A stretch of 64,000 bases of DNA from Nematostella vectensis (GCF_932526225.1 NC_064044.1:13951453-14015452); one strand, 5' to 3'; positions 36,070 to 50,697 are shown, counted from the stretch's first letter. Numbers and translations are program-made. The notes: generated by a model from the letters alone, not told the origin.

Positions 36070-36224
36070 TGACGTCACGCCGATTATTCAACTTCTTTGC
36101 ATCTATTCGTGCTATAAAACACCAATAAACACTCAAAAAGGTAAAAAAAATACTTGAGGATGTAAACTTTACTCAAAATCAGCGTTTCAAATCCCGAATG
36201 ATCTCGCTAATGGGCAATGTAAGA
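36070..36224 (+). promoter_or_regulatory. CRE + TATA promoter candidate and first exon for copy 3
   Basis: TGACGTCA at 36070-36077, TATAAAA at 36113-36119 and donor GTAAGA at 36219-36224, followed by the acceptor ending at 36864. This is the same spacing as upstream of copy 2. The core elements are unchanged between the two copies while nearby bases differ. Confidence 0.45.
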
Positions 36225-36884
36225 AGACAAAGCCAACAGATGTCAACACTACTCTCCCACGTCACAGGCCCGTAGGCTAGGGGGGAGGGGAGGGGGAACT
36301 CCCACACGCCGGCTATTTTCCCCTGTTTGATGAGTATTCCAAGAGCAACAAAAAATAGATGAAATAATAATAATAATAAAAAATAAACGTCCTTCACGTT
36401 CGAAGCTCTTGTACGCGACCGCAAAGCACGACGGATGTATGAGAAAAAAGGACATTGTCATTGCCATCTGAATGTTTGATTTCTTCTCTGTCTGTCGTTT
36501 TAAAATGGGACGGTGCGTTTTCGATGAAGAAAGTGTCAGAAATAAAGTGTTAACACATAAAATAGAAACAGAAACATATTTTTGCTGTGAATAGCTTAAC
36601 TACTCTAGCCAAAACTAATCATATAAACCAACCTTTTAAAAATGCGTGCAGCGCTACCTTAAAAGTGCGAATAAGACTATTTCCTTAAAAACAGTCACTC
36701 TAGAAGATAAGTGTGAGCATGCAAATGTGATGAAGAAAGGTATTCTAAAAACATACTTATATACATATAATACTTAATACTCAATACGTATACTAAATTT
36801 TACATTACATTACAATAAATTGTATTTTAAAATAATCTCTTTGAATTATGTTATCTAATTTCAGATTTGGCAAAACACCACAAG

Positions 36885-39800
36885 ATGTCTGAGGGCAAGC
36901 CTTTTTCTGACTGGGGCGTGGTCGAGTGGGACGCCATTCGCAGGGTGTGGTCCAACCTTCCCGACATATTCTGGTTCCTGATTATGTGGGGGATGACCAT
37001 GAGCCCGCTGACACCAGACCAGCAGATTCATTTACTGAAAGTATGTTACGATATTTCGTACTTGCTCGGGTACAGCACGATGATGATGTGTGTGTATTTG
37101 AATGCGGGCGACACATTTTCTGAAATAGCGCAGTATGAAAATGCAATGTCATGTTGTACAGCTGCTATGGAAATAGCGAAATCAAAGGATGACATTCAGA
37201 CTCAAGCAGCTTGTTATCGATTGATGGGTGGAATTCATTGCAGGCTGCACGATTACAATCAGTCAATGGAGAATTTTCAACACGCACTTAGTCTATTTCA
37301 AAAGACTGGTGACGAGAGTGGTCAAGCTAAAGCATACATCGATATGGGTAATGTGCACATGTCTCAGGCCAAGTACGAGGACGCGATGAATAACTACCAA
37401 CACGCACATAGTCTATTTCAAAAGACAGGTGACGAGCGTGGTCAAGCTAATGCATACCTCGGTATGGGTAATGTGCACAGGTCTCATGGCAAGTACGAGG
37501 ACGCAATGAATAACTACCAACACGCACATAGTCTATTTCAAAAGACAGGTGACGAGAGTGGTCAAGCTGATGCATACCGCGGTATGGGTAATGTGCACTG
37601 GTCTCAGGGCAAGTACGAGGACGCAATGAATAACTACCAACGCGCACTTAGTCTATTTCAAAAGACAGGTGACGAGAGTGGTCAAGCTAAGGCATACCGT
37701 GGTATGGGTAATGTGCACTGGTCTCAGGGCAAGTACGAGGACGCAATGAATAACTTCCAACACGCACTTAGTCTATTTCAAAAGGCAGGTGACCAGGAGG
37801 GTCAAGCTAATGCATACGGCGCTGTGGCGTGTATTCACGGAGTTATTTGTAAATACGAGGAGGAGAAGAAATGCATTCGTCAAGCAATCAGTCTTGCTGC
37901 AACGTTAGAGAACGTGCCGCCCAACCTAGGGGAGCTTGGAGTACTATACGCGGAAAGTGAAGACTTCAACGAGGCGAACAAGTGTTTCGAAAAGCAGCTT
38001 GATTTATGTTTAATGAATGACGACGTATTTGGGCAAGCACATACACATTTTATAATGGGTACACTGCACCTGTCTCAAGGTAACTACGATAACGCTATGG
38101 AGTGCTGCCTACAAGCAAGAGATAAGTACGAGAAGAATGGTAACACGTATATCCAAAATATTATATTATTGTATTTGATGATGGCTGAAGTGCATTTTAT
38201 TCGTCTTAACTACAAGGAGGCGCTTGAGTACTTCCTGCTTGCAGAATATTATTCTCCGAAAACTAGCACTCACTTACTTTCTAATTTATACCAGTGTATC
38301 GGCAAGTTGTATGTCTGTATGGGCAAGTTTGAAGATGCGGAATCGTATCTTTTAAAAAGCTTCATTTGTTACGAGCAAATCTTCACTAATCTTGGAAAGC
38401 TAGAAGACGCAAAAACTAATATCGTAGATACCTATATTGAAGCATATCACTTGCTAGTCTTTGGGTCAGTTGTACTCGGGAAAAAGAGCCAAGCCTTGTT
38501 GGTGTCAGAGCAAGGAAGATCGCGCGCCCTTAGTGAAAACCTTCAAACCAAATATGGACTTCAAGGAGATGCAACAAAGAACTCATTAGACCAAGAAGTA
38601 TGTTTGTTAGTCAGTGGTACCTCGCCCTCGTTTGTTGTTGTATCATTGAGTGATATATACCTTCACTTATTCACTCTCTCATCTCTAACTCCGTTAGTTG
38701 TACATCCCGCAGCAATGCAAATGACAGATGAAGCGGAACAATGGATATCTCTTCTCAGATACCTGATCAACAGAGTTATATCTGATGCAAATCTGCACGT
38801 CCGTCAAAATCGCGATGATACCTTTGAAGACAGATCGCTGGACCTGGACTATGATGACGAGTCTGAACAACAACACGTGCTGACAGAACTCGCAAGGGTA
38901 ACACTAGGGTCCAAGGGCTCAGAGAAGACGAATGAAATCGGAGGCGAATCAAGCGGAAACAAAAGAGACAAGAGTGTCGCCAAGATGTGGGGCGGAGATA
39001 GTGAGTGTCACCTTGCTACCAGGTCTCCTTTACCACATACCACAGGAAAACCGAAGGCGAGTGACGAGGGTACTAGCGGTAAAGTACCACAGGAGCACGA
39101 AGAAGACGTCTGTTCGCCATCCCCAATAGGCAGTGCCGAGACACAGAGAGGGTCCGGTCTACTAAAAGAGCTGTACCGGATACTGATTGAACCAATTGAG
39201 AAGGAACTCACCCAAGTTGAAGTCGTGTTTGTTCCTGAAGGAGTTACGTTCATGGTCCCATTCGGCGCTCTGCAGTCGCCAGACGGGAGATTCCTCGCTG
39301 AGAAAAAGGCAATTCGTTTCGGCCCATCACTCACTACTCTTAAGTTACTGCGAGAATGTCCTGAAGACAAGCACTGCAAACATGGTGTACTTGTCGTTGC
39401 GAATCCAAGATCGAACGCAAACATATTTACACGCAACAGGAGTGGAGCCGACGTGGTGATGTCTTTTCACGAGAGGTTTGCAAATCTCCCTGCAGCAAGT
39501 AAGGAAGCTATCAAGATCAGAGAAATACTGCCCGACGTGACATGTTTGATCGAGTACCAAGCGACCAAGAATGCGGTGATGCAGAGTCTCGAGAAAGGCG
39601 TCGGTGTTATACACATCGCTTCGCACGGTGACTCACAGACGGGTGAAATATTAGTCGCACCAGAACCACGCATGGATAAGCATGATACCGCCGAAAAAGA
39701 GGAATACCTCCTGACGATGAAGGAAATCAGCTCGTGTCAGATCAACGCAAGTCTGGTCGTGCTCAGCTGCTGTCATAGCGGCAGAGGCCAGATCAGAGCC

Positions 39801-40055
39801 GAGGGCGTGATGGGTCTGGCGCGAGCGTTCCTCGCTGCAGGAGCTCGCTCCGTGCTCGCAACGCTGTGGACTATTGGCGACAATGCCACACTGGAGCTCA
39901 TGGAACGCTTCTATCGTCACCTGGCCAGCGGATTGTCAACTAGTGCAAGTCTCAAGCGGACAATCCGGGACACCATCTCAATGAATGATAAATACAGCCA
40001 CCCCTATTACTGGGGCGCGTTTGTTCTCGTCGGTGATGACGTCACTATACGGTAG
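36885..40055 (+). CDS. TPR-CHAT protein, copy 3, intact
   Basis: The only complete open copy: 1,056 residues from ATG 36885, the first in-frame ATG after the acceptor at 36864, with A at -3. Residues 1-60 form a Trp-rich helical region not recognised. About 60-540 are roughly 11-12 TPRs, including near-identical 40-residue units at about 133-305. After SEQGRSRALSEN comes an acidic, Ser-rich linker (about 640-750), then the CHAT domain (about 755-1056) with His914 in HIASHGD and Cys963 in LSCCHSG, the expected dyad. No signal peptide or clear membrane segment is seen, so it is probably intracellular. TPRs would bind a ligand or partner and CHAT would cleave a substrate. This resembles bacterial TPR-CHAT proteases and animal TTC28-like proteins. 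Substrate and trigger are unknown. Confidence 0.9.
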   Translation: MSEGKPFSDWGVVEWDAIRRVWSNLPDIFWFLIMWGMTMSPLTPDQQIHLLKVCYDISYLLGYSTMMMCVYLNAGDTFSEIAQYENAMSCCTAAMEIAKSKDDIQTQAACYRLMGGIHCRLHDYNQSMENFQHALSLFQKTGDESGQAKAYIDMGNVHMSQAKYEDAMNNYQHAHSLFQKTGDERGQANAYLGMGNVHRSHGKYEDAMNNYQHAHSLFQKTGDESGQADAYRGMGNVHWSQGKYEDAMNNYQRALSLFQKTGDESGQAKAYRGMGNVHWSQGKYEDAMNNFQHALSLFQKAGDQEGQANAYGAVACIHGVICKYEEEKKCIRQAISLAATLENVPPNLGELGVLYAESEDFNEANKCFEKQLDLCLMNDDVFGQAHTHFIMGTLHLSQGNYDNAMECCLQARDKYEKNGNTYIQNIILLYLMMAEVHFIRLNYKEALEYFLLAEYYSPKTSTHLLSNLYQCIGKLYVCMGKFEDAESYLLKSFICYEQIFTNLGKLEDAKTNIVDTYIEAYHLLVFGSVVLGKKSQALLVSEQGRSRALSENLQTKYGLQGDATKNSLDQEVCLLVSGTSPSFVVVSLSDIYLHLFTLSSLTPLVVHPAAMQMTDEAEQWISLLRYLINRVISDANLHVRQNRDDTFEDRSLDLDYDDESEQQHVLTELARVTLGSKGSEKTNEIGGESSGNKRDKSVAKMWGGDSECHLATRSPLPHTTGKPKASDEGTSGKVPQEHEEDVCSPSPIGSAETQRGSGLLKELYRILIEPIEKELTQVEVVFVPEGVTFMVPFGALQSPDGRFLAEKKAIRFGPSLTTLKLLRECPEDKHCKHGVLVVANPRSNANIFTRNRSGADVVMSFHERFANLPAASKEAIKIREILPDVTCLIEYQATKNAVMQSLEKGVGVIHIASHGDSQTGEILVAPEPRMDKHDTAEKEEYLLTMKEISSCQINASLVVLSCCHSGRGQIRAEGVMGLARAFLAAGARSVLATLWTIGDNATLELMERFYRHLASGLSTSASLKRTIRDTISMNDKYSHPYYWGAFVLVGDDVTIR
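37276..37800 (+). repeat. 120-bp coding repeats (TPR units) of copy 3
   Basis: Four to five 120-bp units of the same type as in copy 2, but more varied (HALSL/HAHSL, MSQAKY, RSHGKY, WSQGKY). Within-copy similarity still exceeds that to the equivalent units of copy 2. Confidence 0.85.
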
Positions 40056-40931
40056 AGACGTAGAAGGGAAGTTTCAAGAAACTCTGGAACCCTGCAACAC
40101 AGGGAACTCGGAGGAGTAAGCTCAGCTTGACTTGTTTTCATATTTGTATGACAGTTATATCTCATGTGTATTCTTTTTGGTACTATTCATCTCTAGGATC
40201 TTTTTTGAAAAGGTGCCCTCCAGAGTAAGGCCGAGATTCGTTATTTGCTTATTTGAAGCAGAGCAATCAAGTCAATAACTTTTGATTGATTTTGATTCGC
40301 AAGTCGTAGCTTATTTATAAAACAGTCTAGTTGAGTGTAACCAAGTTAACAAAATACAACAAAAAGGTTGTGAACAGGCGCGTACCCAGGATTGGCTGAG
40401 GAGGGGTGCGCAGTCATAGGAATCATTTAGAAAAAGCATAGTATTCGAAGATTTCTTAATAAGAAATGACCCCCTTTTGGGCCACCAAGAAGGTGGGTGG
40501 GGGGGGGATGCGTGCGCATTCTGCGGAGGGAGCGAATGTTCTTTGAGGGAACCCTTTAAAGCATTCACGAAGGCTTGTATTCTTTGATAATAATAGCCAA
40601 GTTAAATTTCACTTTGCTAATTCCCGCTTATTAATCAAATCCAGATTATTAGTAAATAATCACCAAAGTTAATTCTTCTTAGAATGTAAGAAATCCATTA
40701 CTATAACTTCAGATTAAGATACGGTTTTTCATCATTTTTCTTTTCTTTATTAATTATTATAAAGTATATCCTTTTGATGCTCTTTGCGTAGGAACAAATA
40801 AGTATAATAATAATGATATTAATTGTATAGTAGAGACTAGTGTCCTAAGACTAAGAAAGTGAACCTTTTCACTGGAGGAAGGGGGGCGGAAATGTTTTAT
40901 GTGCTAGGGATAACACCGTTCTCATGATGTT

Positions 40932-41132
40932 GCGCGCTCATCCAAAATACAACAGACTGGCGGGCCACAGCTGATCTGAAATGGCGTACAAAGTGGAGTT
41001 TACAGACGAAGCTATAGAAAGTGCTGACAGAGTGCTTCTTTTGCAGGGTTTTGGACCTAGAGTCAAATTTCCCTTTGTCCGCATCATTTTGGATCAGCTA
41101 TGGCCCGCCAGTCTGTGGCATTTTGGACGCGC
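40932..41132. repeat. Foldback element, unit C copy
   Basis: Same arms as at 2981-3181. About 160 bp that precede the element in units A, B and D (including the AACTGCAGACGCAGATG block) are missing here. Confidence 0.5.
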
Positions 41133-42058
41133 ACGGAAGATCACAAAAACGGTCCTTGTATCTGTCGCTGTTGGGATATCGCAAATGCACAAATGTTCTT
41201 ATAATAATAAGCACGTGATAAGGGGGGTTTGAGGGCATGCTTTCTCCTGGGGACTTTCAACTCCTGCATTTTCCCCAAGCTTTATAAACGACAATTCTTC
41301 AGGGGAAGATCCCTATAAATTACTTCAGGAATAGCGCTCCTACTCAAACCGCATGTCCGCTGCTATAAAAATCAAGTACCACTGCCAGCTGGGACGAAAT
41401 AACCAAGGGAAAATGGTCAGCTAAATGGGTAAACGAATCCAAGCTCAAAGTTGTAGCCTGAGGCATTTACCACCTGTATTACTACGCGACCACCGGAACT
41501 CGATCGGCGATTGGAGAATCGCCAATTCCAGCGGTAGCGTAGCAATTCATACTGTGGTAACCGTGATATATTCTTTCTGTATTTTAGGTACAAATTTTTT
41601 TTGGATATTTGGGGGGGAGGTGTGGGTAAATTTTGCTCTCTCAAAGCTGTTGTTATAAATACCACTGGATTTACTAGTGACTATAGCTAATATCATACAT
41701 TTATCATTGCTTTGAGCACATACATGTGTGACCGGGTGGTATTTTGGGTTATTTTAGATTTTGCAAAGATTTTAAGCGATTTTTGGATTGCGATTATAAT
41801 TGTTTTACGTATTTTACGGATTTTTTCTCAAACGTGATTCTAATTCGATCCGTACACTTTTAGGAATTTACTTTCAACATGTTTCAAATTCCTTTAGATT
41901 AGTATCAAAAGCTTGATAGTGCTAATTGAATCAAGTAAGCGTCCTTTTACCATTTCCCAGGAAGATTAGTTTCTAAATTTGACAGGACAATGGACGCTGA
42001 GTAATTTGAACGGTAGTAAATGTTAGCGTCCCTAGAAAAATGCGCGTCCCCAAGCGAG

Positions 42059-42264
42059 TATAAAAGCGACTGTTTTTACAGTATTAGTTATTTTTTTTTT
42101 AGTTTAGTACCGTTGAGCAAAGGAGACGCATTGCTTGCGCGGCGTGATGCGGAAGCGAGATATGAAGTTGCTCAGGGAAGACAGTCAGCAGAGATAAGCT
42201 ACAAGCTTAGAGCGCTGTCCGTACAGGCCAGTCATGCCAGTTGTGTTCAGTTTGATTCACCGGT
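42059..42264 (+). promoter_or_regulatory. TATA motif and possible untranslated exon, unit C
   Basis: TATAAAA at 42059-42065, with a donor GTAAGT about 200 bases later in GGTTGTAAGTACTTT. Layout as in unit B. Confidence 0.35.
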
Positions 42265-43005
42265 TGTAAGTACTTTGTTATTAAAACTAGCCTTTGGTTT
42301 AGGTTACCTTTTCTCGGGATTTGGCTATGTTTGTTATCACTTAAAATATATTATTTAATTTGTTAATAAATCCTTATAAGTCCATGCCTTGCATCATGTA
42401 TTCGTTCTCACGTTGCCTTTCGCTCGATCGTTTTCGTTTCATTCCATTTAATTTTGCCTACTTTTTGGCAGAACCTGATAGTTTTGCCTTCAGTATTGCA
42501 TTTGTTTCTACATTTTTCGTAACCGCACGGTAAATGTCAAGTTCCGACGGTTACACATGCATGCAAATACTTTTTTTCTGTAATAATTCCAGATTTTTTT
42601 TGGCAAAAATTCATAAGAATCCAAGATGGCGGATCCAACATGACAGACCTAAGAAGATGGCGGAAATTCTTACCAGAAAAAGGATTATAAACGTTTTTAT
42701 GGCCTTTTTGCATTGTGTAGCCGTTAAAAGGTTTATTCTGACATATCTCAATGATGTAAAATGATTTAAACCTTATATTTGATAATATAGGCAAAATTTG
42801 AAATAATAGCTTAAGATTGTATTCATCTTTATCTGTACTCTATATCCACCCCACGGAAAATATTATCATCAATATAGCAGATTTTACTGTTGGATGATTG
42901 AAAATGTAATTCAAGTGGATTTAGTTCGAAAATTAAAAATACACCACCAATTTTTTTCGGCAGTAAAAGATTCGTAGCACTAACCCAGAGACTTAAACTA
43001 TCGGC

Positions 43006-43151
43006 TGATTCCTTTGGAGTCTCCTCAGCTGGTGCCTCATCTTGCGCAGGCGCGGTATCTTGTTCTACTGGGGCCTCGCTTGCAGGCTGGTCTGTCGGAG
43101 CGTCTGGCCCAGTGTCTGCGGGTGGGCCGCCATCTTCTGCTGGTTGGTTTT
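43006..43151 (-). CDS. Pro/Ala/Glu-rich terminal exon, unit C, stop codon lost
   Basis: The same 146-base exon as at 22795-22940, with the acceptor and frame kept and one silent change. The terminal TGA of units A, B and D is TCA here (plus strand CTGATT in place of CTCATT at 43005-43010), so the frame would read on past the usual end. This suggests relaxed constraint in this unit. Confidence 0.35.
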
Positions 43152-44608
43152 CTGTGAAGCAAACGAAGGAATGAAGTCAGTGCCTCATCAACGGACGGCA
43201 TCAAGATGATGACAAGGACCCTGACTATTTGGTCCTCTATGTATTGATTTGTAGCTTGCTTTCTTTCGCTTCTCCCCCACCCCCCCTTAAGAATTGTTTG
43301 CCAAACAGTTTACGGCTCCTCTGATATTGAAGCTTGAAGGTAACGTCACAGAAACTGAAATAAAATCATTAAAAAAATCTGTGAGAAGCGCACATTCTGA
43401 AATACAACATTTAGTTCTATTTACTTTTATTACAGCCTCATGAATATCACCAATATCTTGATATGATGTATTTTCGGCGGCAAACAGGCCTCAAAATTTT
43501 ATTTTTGTCAATCGAAAACTATTCTATCAAAAATAGTTTTAGCGAAGAAAAACAAAGTTTATTTCTTTTCATAAACAGCACGACTAAACTATTGTGTATG
43601 ACCATGCGCGCAGATGCTGACCAACATCCGACGATTGCAGGCTCTTCTTAGGGGAAACCACTATAACTGTGTTACCCTTATTCTTGTCATTCCACGCCAT
43701 TATGTATATTCTACTTTTTTCTCCCCTTTAGATCCTCTCTCCACTGACAACAATCCCCTACCCCTCCCCCCTTTTTTTCATCCACCCACCCTAGATGCCA
43801 TGGTACGAAGACCCGCTTTTAACCAAAAACAACCGCATCACTTTCCCGGACACTCCTTATAGTCCAACTCCACTTACTGTAGCATTATCCCCATATTTAC
43901 CCTCCAGTCCTTACCCCTGCCACGCACCTCTACCCGTATCACAACCATTATCCCCCTATATGTCCCCCTTCTCCCCAGGTGCCATGTTACTAGTACCCGC
44001 TTTTAACCAAAACCCCATAGCGCGTGATTTAGACCTGCAAAGATGTCTGGTTGTGTTTTTCTCTTGCTCGTAATCCTATGCACGTCTTCAGAATGTCTAA
44101 GTGATTAAATAAAGTGTGTTTTTTTTTCTTCTTTCCTTCTTTCGTTTTTAGAGCAAGCTACCAACATACTAACAGCAATGTTTCATTTATAGAATTTATG
44201 TGTTTACATGACTTGGGAGGCACAATTCCGGCCCTGTCCTTGAGGAACTAATTTAAGCAGATGAATTGCAAATTTCATATGGAATAAAAGAATGGATTAC
44301 CATAATGACTTTCACCTCGTAATTATGCTGAAAACTGACACAAAACAAGTAAAGTTTAAGGTGCTTTTCAATTTTGCCAGTATAGACGTTAACAAATAAT
44401 GAAATTATTAGTATCTGTGCACAACATGGTGGCGTCATTTGTGTGGTTTTATTACTCGATATTCCATAATAATGAAATATTCAATATTCACGAGAAGTAT
44501 CTAAGTGTTTATTTAGGCGACAATATCTCTAAAAATATTTGTCCGATTTCTGGGAAATGAAAGGGTTGTTTAGAGGAGGGTATGATAATTGTATGTGAAT
44601 ATATTATC

Positions 44609-47600
44609 ATGGCCGGACGCTACTTTGGGAGCTCTACAATTTTTATTCTTTTTTTACTTTTTACCGTATCCATTAAGACCCAGAAGTCATCAACTAGTCT
44701 CCTAAAACGTTCCTCTGTACTAATATGTTATGGCTTGGACAGGAAAGACTTTCCTGGTCGAAATTCCTTGGTCAAGCGATTTCCACGTGCTTCGCCTACG
44801 TCGCCATATTTGAAATCTTTGGCTGGACTTCAGTTGTCCTACACCTTCCTCTGTGCTTCATATCTGCTACTTTTAGCGGGGGATATTAGCACCAACCCAG
44901 GGCCGAGGAAGGCAATTGAATTATGTGGTGTGTGTGGAAAAGGATGTCGCTCAACGCAGAAAGCTATTGAATGTGAGGAATGTGAGAAATGGTTTCACGC
45001 AAAATGCGTAAGGATAAGTAACATGGAGTTTAAGGACTACGCTAAGAACCCATCACTTTACTGGGCTTGTTCCACATGCATATTTCCCGGTGAAATTTCC
45101 ATCAACGAAACAACTTTTGAGTTACCATCTGAAGGAACAGGTAATTCTCCTGCGGACGACGACCCGTTACAAGATAGGAATCTGATGGGTAATATACAAC
45201 TAGATCCTGTTGAACCTGGCGCGGAAGGCATTCCTGAGAATACTGAACTGGAACGTTTAAGGAATCAACACAAAAAGGAGCTGCTTATCGCGCATTTGAA
45301 TATAAACAGTATCCAAAACAAATTTGAGGAGCTTTGTAAAATTATCAAGGATCTGCAAATACATGTGATGTTCATCAGCGAAACAAAGATTGATTCTAGT
45401 TACCCCGATTCTCAGTTTAGTATGGCGGGATACTCTCTCTATCGTAACGATCGTAAAAAAGGAGGTGGTGGCATCATGGCCTTAATATCGACAGCGCTTG
45501 TCAAAAAGAGACTTAAAATTAATAAGAATTACAAAACTGTGGAAACCCTGGCTTTTGAAATCAAAACAAATAAAGGCAATATGGTAATTCTGGTAATTTA
45601 TAGACCACCGACATTGTTGTGTGGAAACTACCGACTGGAGCTGGAAAATGAACTTAGCTAACTTTGTAACTGGGCAAGTTTGCAGGCAAATTTTGTGGTA
45701 GTTTTAGGAGACCTAAATCTGGACAGATTGAAACCAGAAAAGCCAGAGGGAAAATTGTTACTAGATTCAGAAGCTGAGCAAGATTTTAAGTGCCTGATAA
45801 CTCAGCCAACACGGGTGGAAAAGCGTGGAGATGTTATCACAAAAACTCTAATTGACGTGTTGCTTAGCAATAAGCCGGAGTTATTTAAATGTGCCGGCAA
45901 TTATTATCCCTGCTTGAGTGATCATGCACTCATCTATGGCGTTCTAAAAGAAAGGATAAATCAAAACAAGCCCAAAGTTATTTCCTTTAGGAGCTATAAG
46001 AACTTTGATGCGGATTCGTACAAGAAAATGTTAGAGATGGCTCCTTGGCACGTAGGTGAGCTTTTTGACGAAACGGAAGATCAAGTCAATTATTGGAACT
46101 CCTTAATGAATGATATTTTGGACGAGGTTGCACCTGTTAAAACTATGAGAGTGCGTGACAAAGACGTGCCGTATATGACTACAGGTTGGAAAAGCGCTAT
46201 TCGAGCAAAGCGCAAGGCTAATGCAAAATACCTTAAAGATAAAACTCCTGAAAATTGGGAACTCAGACGCAGGGCTAGGAATGAAGCGACACAGCAGAGG
46301 AGAAAAGCGATAAAGGAGTATTGGAGACTTAAAACTGCGGACTTGAAGGACAACCCTAAAGAGTTCTTTAAAACATTTAAGCCGTTTCTGAGCACAAAGG
46401 GTTGTAAGGCAAGTGAAGAGATTCTTTTGAACGAAAATGGTGAAGTTATCAAAGACCAAAAACAAGTTGCTGAAGTTTTCGTGGAGCATTTCGCATCCAT
46501 AGCTGATGGAATTGAAGGTGATGCTGTCAAATGCAAGAATGTGGAGGATTTCGAGAATCATCCTAGTGTTTTAAGAATCAAACAAAAAAATTTGGAAGAA
46601 AGTACTATTTGCATAAAACCAATCACACAGGGTCAAGTTTCTGGAGCACTTGGGGCTCTAAACATCAGGAAAGCAACTGGAAGTGACCAAATTCCCTCTA
46701 AATTACTTAAGATTGGTGCGGAAGAGTTGGCGAGGCCACTCGCCACTCTATATAACTCTTGTATTACTGCAGGCGCTTGGCCTAGTGCTTGGAAGAGGGG
46801 AGATTGGATACCAGTATATAAAAAAGACGATAAGCTCTCAAAAGAGAATTATCGACCAGTCACTATCTTGTCCTGTGTAAACAAAGTACTTGAGAAACTG
46901 GTTAGTGTACAACTCGCCACGAGTTTCGACTCCCTTATGTACGTGAACTCTAGCGCATATCGAAAACAATACAGCTGCGAAACAACTTTGATCAATCTCA
47001 CGGAAAGGTGGAAAATGGCAAGGGATGAGAGACTTTCAGTGAACATTCTATCAACAGATATGTCAAAGGCATTTGACTCGATGCATCCCCCCTTACTACT
47101 CAGTAAATTGAAAGCCTATGGAGCTCAGGATACATGTCTGCGACTTCTTGAGAGTTATCTCTCAGACAGAAGAAATCGTGTTAGAATGGGAAAGGATCTA
47201 AGTTCTTACAGCACGGTCAACCGAGGCTGTCCTCAGGGTTCGGCCCTAGGACCATTGCTCTGGAATATTTTTCAGAATGACCTCCCAATGAGTGTCAATA
47301 CGGAGTTATCAATGTACGCCGACGATCATCAAATTTACCATTGCGGTCGGGATCCGGGAGTGGTCACAGCAAAGCTCAGTGCAAGTGCCGAACTCGCGAC
47401 TGCGTGGTACGAGTCCAATTTGTTGGCTGGTAACCTCAAGAAATACCAAACACTAAGCATCGGTTATGGTAATAAGGCAAACGCCTCCGTGGACTCGATC
47501 TCACGCATTTCTATCAACAACCAGGAAATACGGTCAGCGGACTCCCTAAAGCTACTAGGAGTTACAATAGACTCTCAACTCAATTTCTCGGAGCATATAA

Positions 47601-48175
47601 GCATAGCATGTAAAAATGCTGGCAGAAGAATCGGTGTGCTGATGAGACTCAGGAACTTGATACCTACAAACGCTAAACTAGTTCTCTATAAATCTGCTGT
47701 GTTGCCTTATTTGACATACTGCCACTTGACCTGGCATTTTTGTAAGGCAAGCGATAGTAGGAAGCTTGAGCGTTTACAGGAACGTGCCTTAAGAGCTGTT
47801 TTTAAAGACTGGAATTGCACTTACCACGAACTATTAATAAAGGCTAATTTATCTACTCTACGTAATCGTAGACTGCAAGACATTTGCATCTTAATGTACA
47901 AAGTTAAAAATGGCCTTTGTCCATCTGGGATTAGTGATTTGTTTTCTAAAAAAAACACGAACTATAATTTAAGATTGTCCGATTTTGTTATTCCAAGATT
48001 TAACACAGTCACTTACGGGAAACATTCCCTAAGATATATGGGGGCTAAACTATGGAATAGCCTACCTAGGGCAGAAAGATCAATTGACAGTTTAAAAAGT
48101 TTTAAAGTGACTATGAGAAAAAAGGATTTCGAATTTATAGAAAATTGTAAGGGCTGTGCCCTATGTTCCGCATGA
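44609..48175 (+). pseudogene. LINE polyprotein: signal/2A, PHD, endonuclease, reverse transcriptase; one in-frame stop
   Basis: Start ATG 44609. Residues 5-25 are a hydrophobic, signal-like segment. A second hydrophobic stretch precedes GDISTNPGP (91-99), a 2A-like ribosome-skipping motif. A C4HC3 PHD finger spans about 106-157 (CGVCG, CEECEKWFH, CSTC). An apurinic endonuclease follows (HLNINSI, ISETK, GDLNLD, SDH), then reverse transcriptase with STDMSKAFD, RGCPQGSALGPLLW and the YADD centre (Tyr903-Asp906). A TAA at 45659-45661, inside the endonuclease, splits the frame; both halves are otherwise in the same frame and open. No RNase H. This architecture matches CR1/L2-type elements of cnidarians and echinoderms. 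The single stop would block a full protein. Confidence 0.85.
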
Positions 48176-48410
48176 TAATTTTTAAATCTAGTCAATTTTT
48201 TTTCATAATTTCATATAGATTACAATCAATTTACATGTATTTATATATATATATATATATATATATTTATTTAGCTTTATCAGTAAGAATCTACAATTTT
48301 AAATTTTTAATAATCAGTATAATTTTTATAATTTTATCTTTTTTTGTGTCCCCCAATTAGTAGGGGTCTTATCCCCGTTTAGAGGTTGTTTATGACACTT
48401 TAATAAAGTT

Positions 48411-50439
<2,029 letters not shown>

Positions 50440-50697
50440 TATGTGATTCAGAACAACTTGTGCTTGATATGAAACCGCGAACAGTTCCACCAACAATCAT
50501 ACACTAGAAAATTGATACCACACACTAAAAAAATAATTCAAGATCTTTCTTCGATTTTCCTATAAATGGCACCCATAAAAGTGATCACAATATGGGAGTA
50601 GTGGTTTTATTTCCCAGATACCTACCTGGTATATTCAGTGCAAGCATTTCTAGTGGTACAATCTTTGGTTTAATTTAGAGACAAGCGGGAACGATAT

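Larger units (their letters stand above)
19653..40055 (+). repeat. Tandem segmental duplication, unit B
   Basis: Second stop-to-stop unit (20,403 bp), with TPR-CHAT copy 3 at its end. It has the complete TATA-linked exon and Pro/Ala/Glu-rich exon, lacks the G-rich minisatellite and the piggyBac-like element, and carries an LTR retrotransposon insertion at 30334-33052. Confidence 0.9.
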
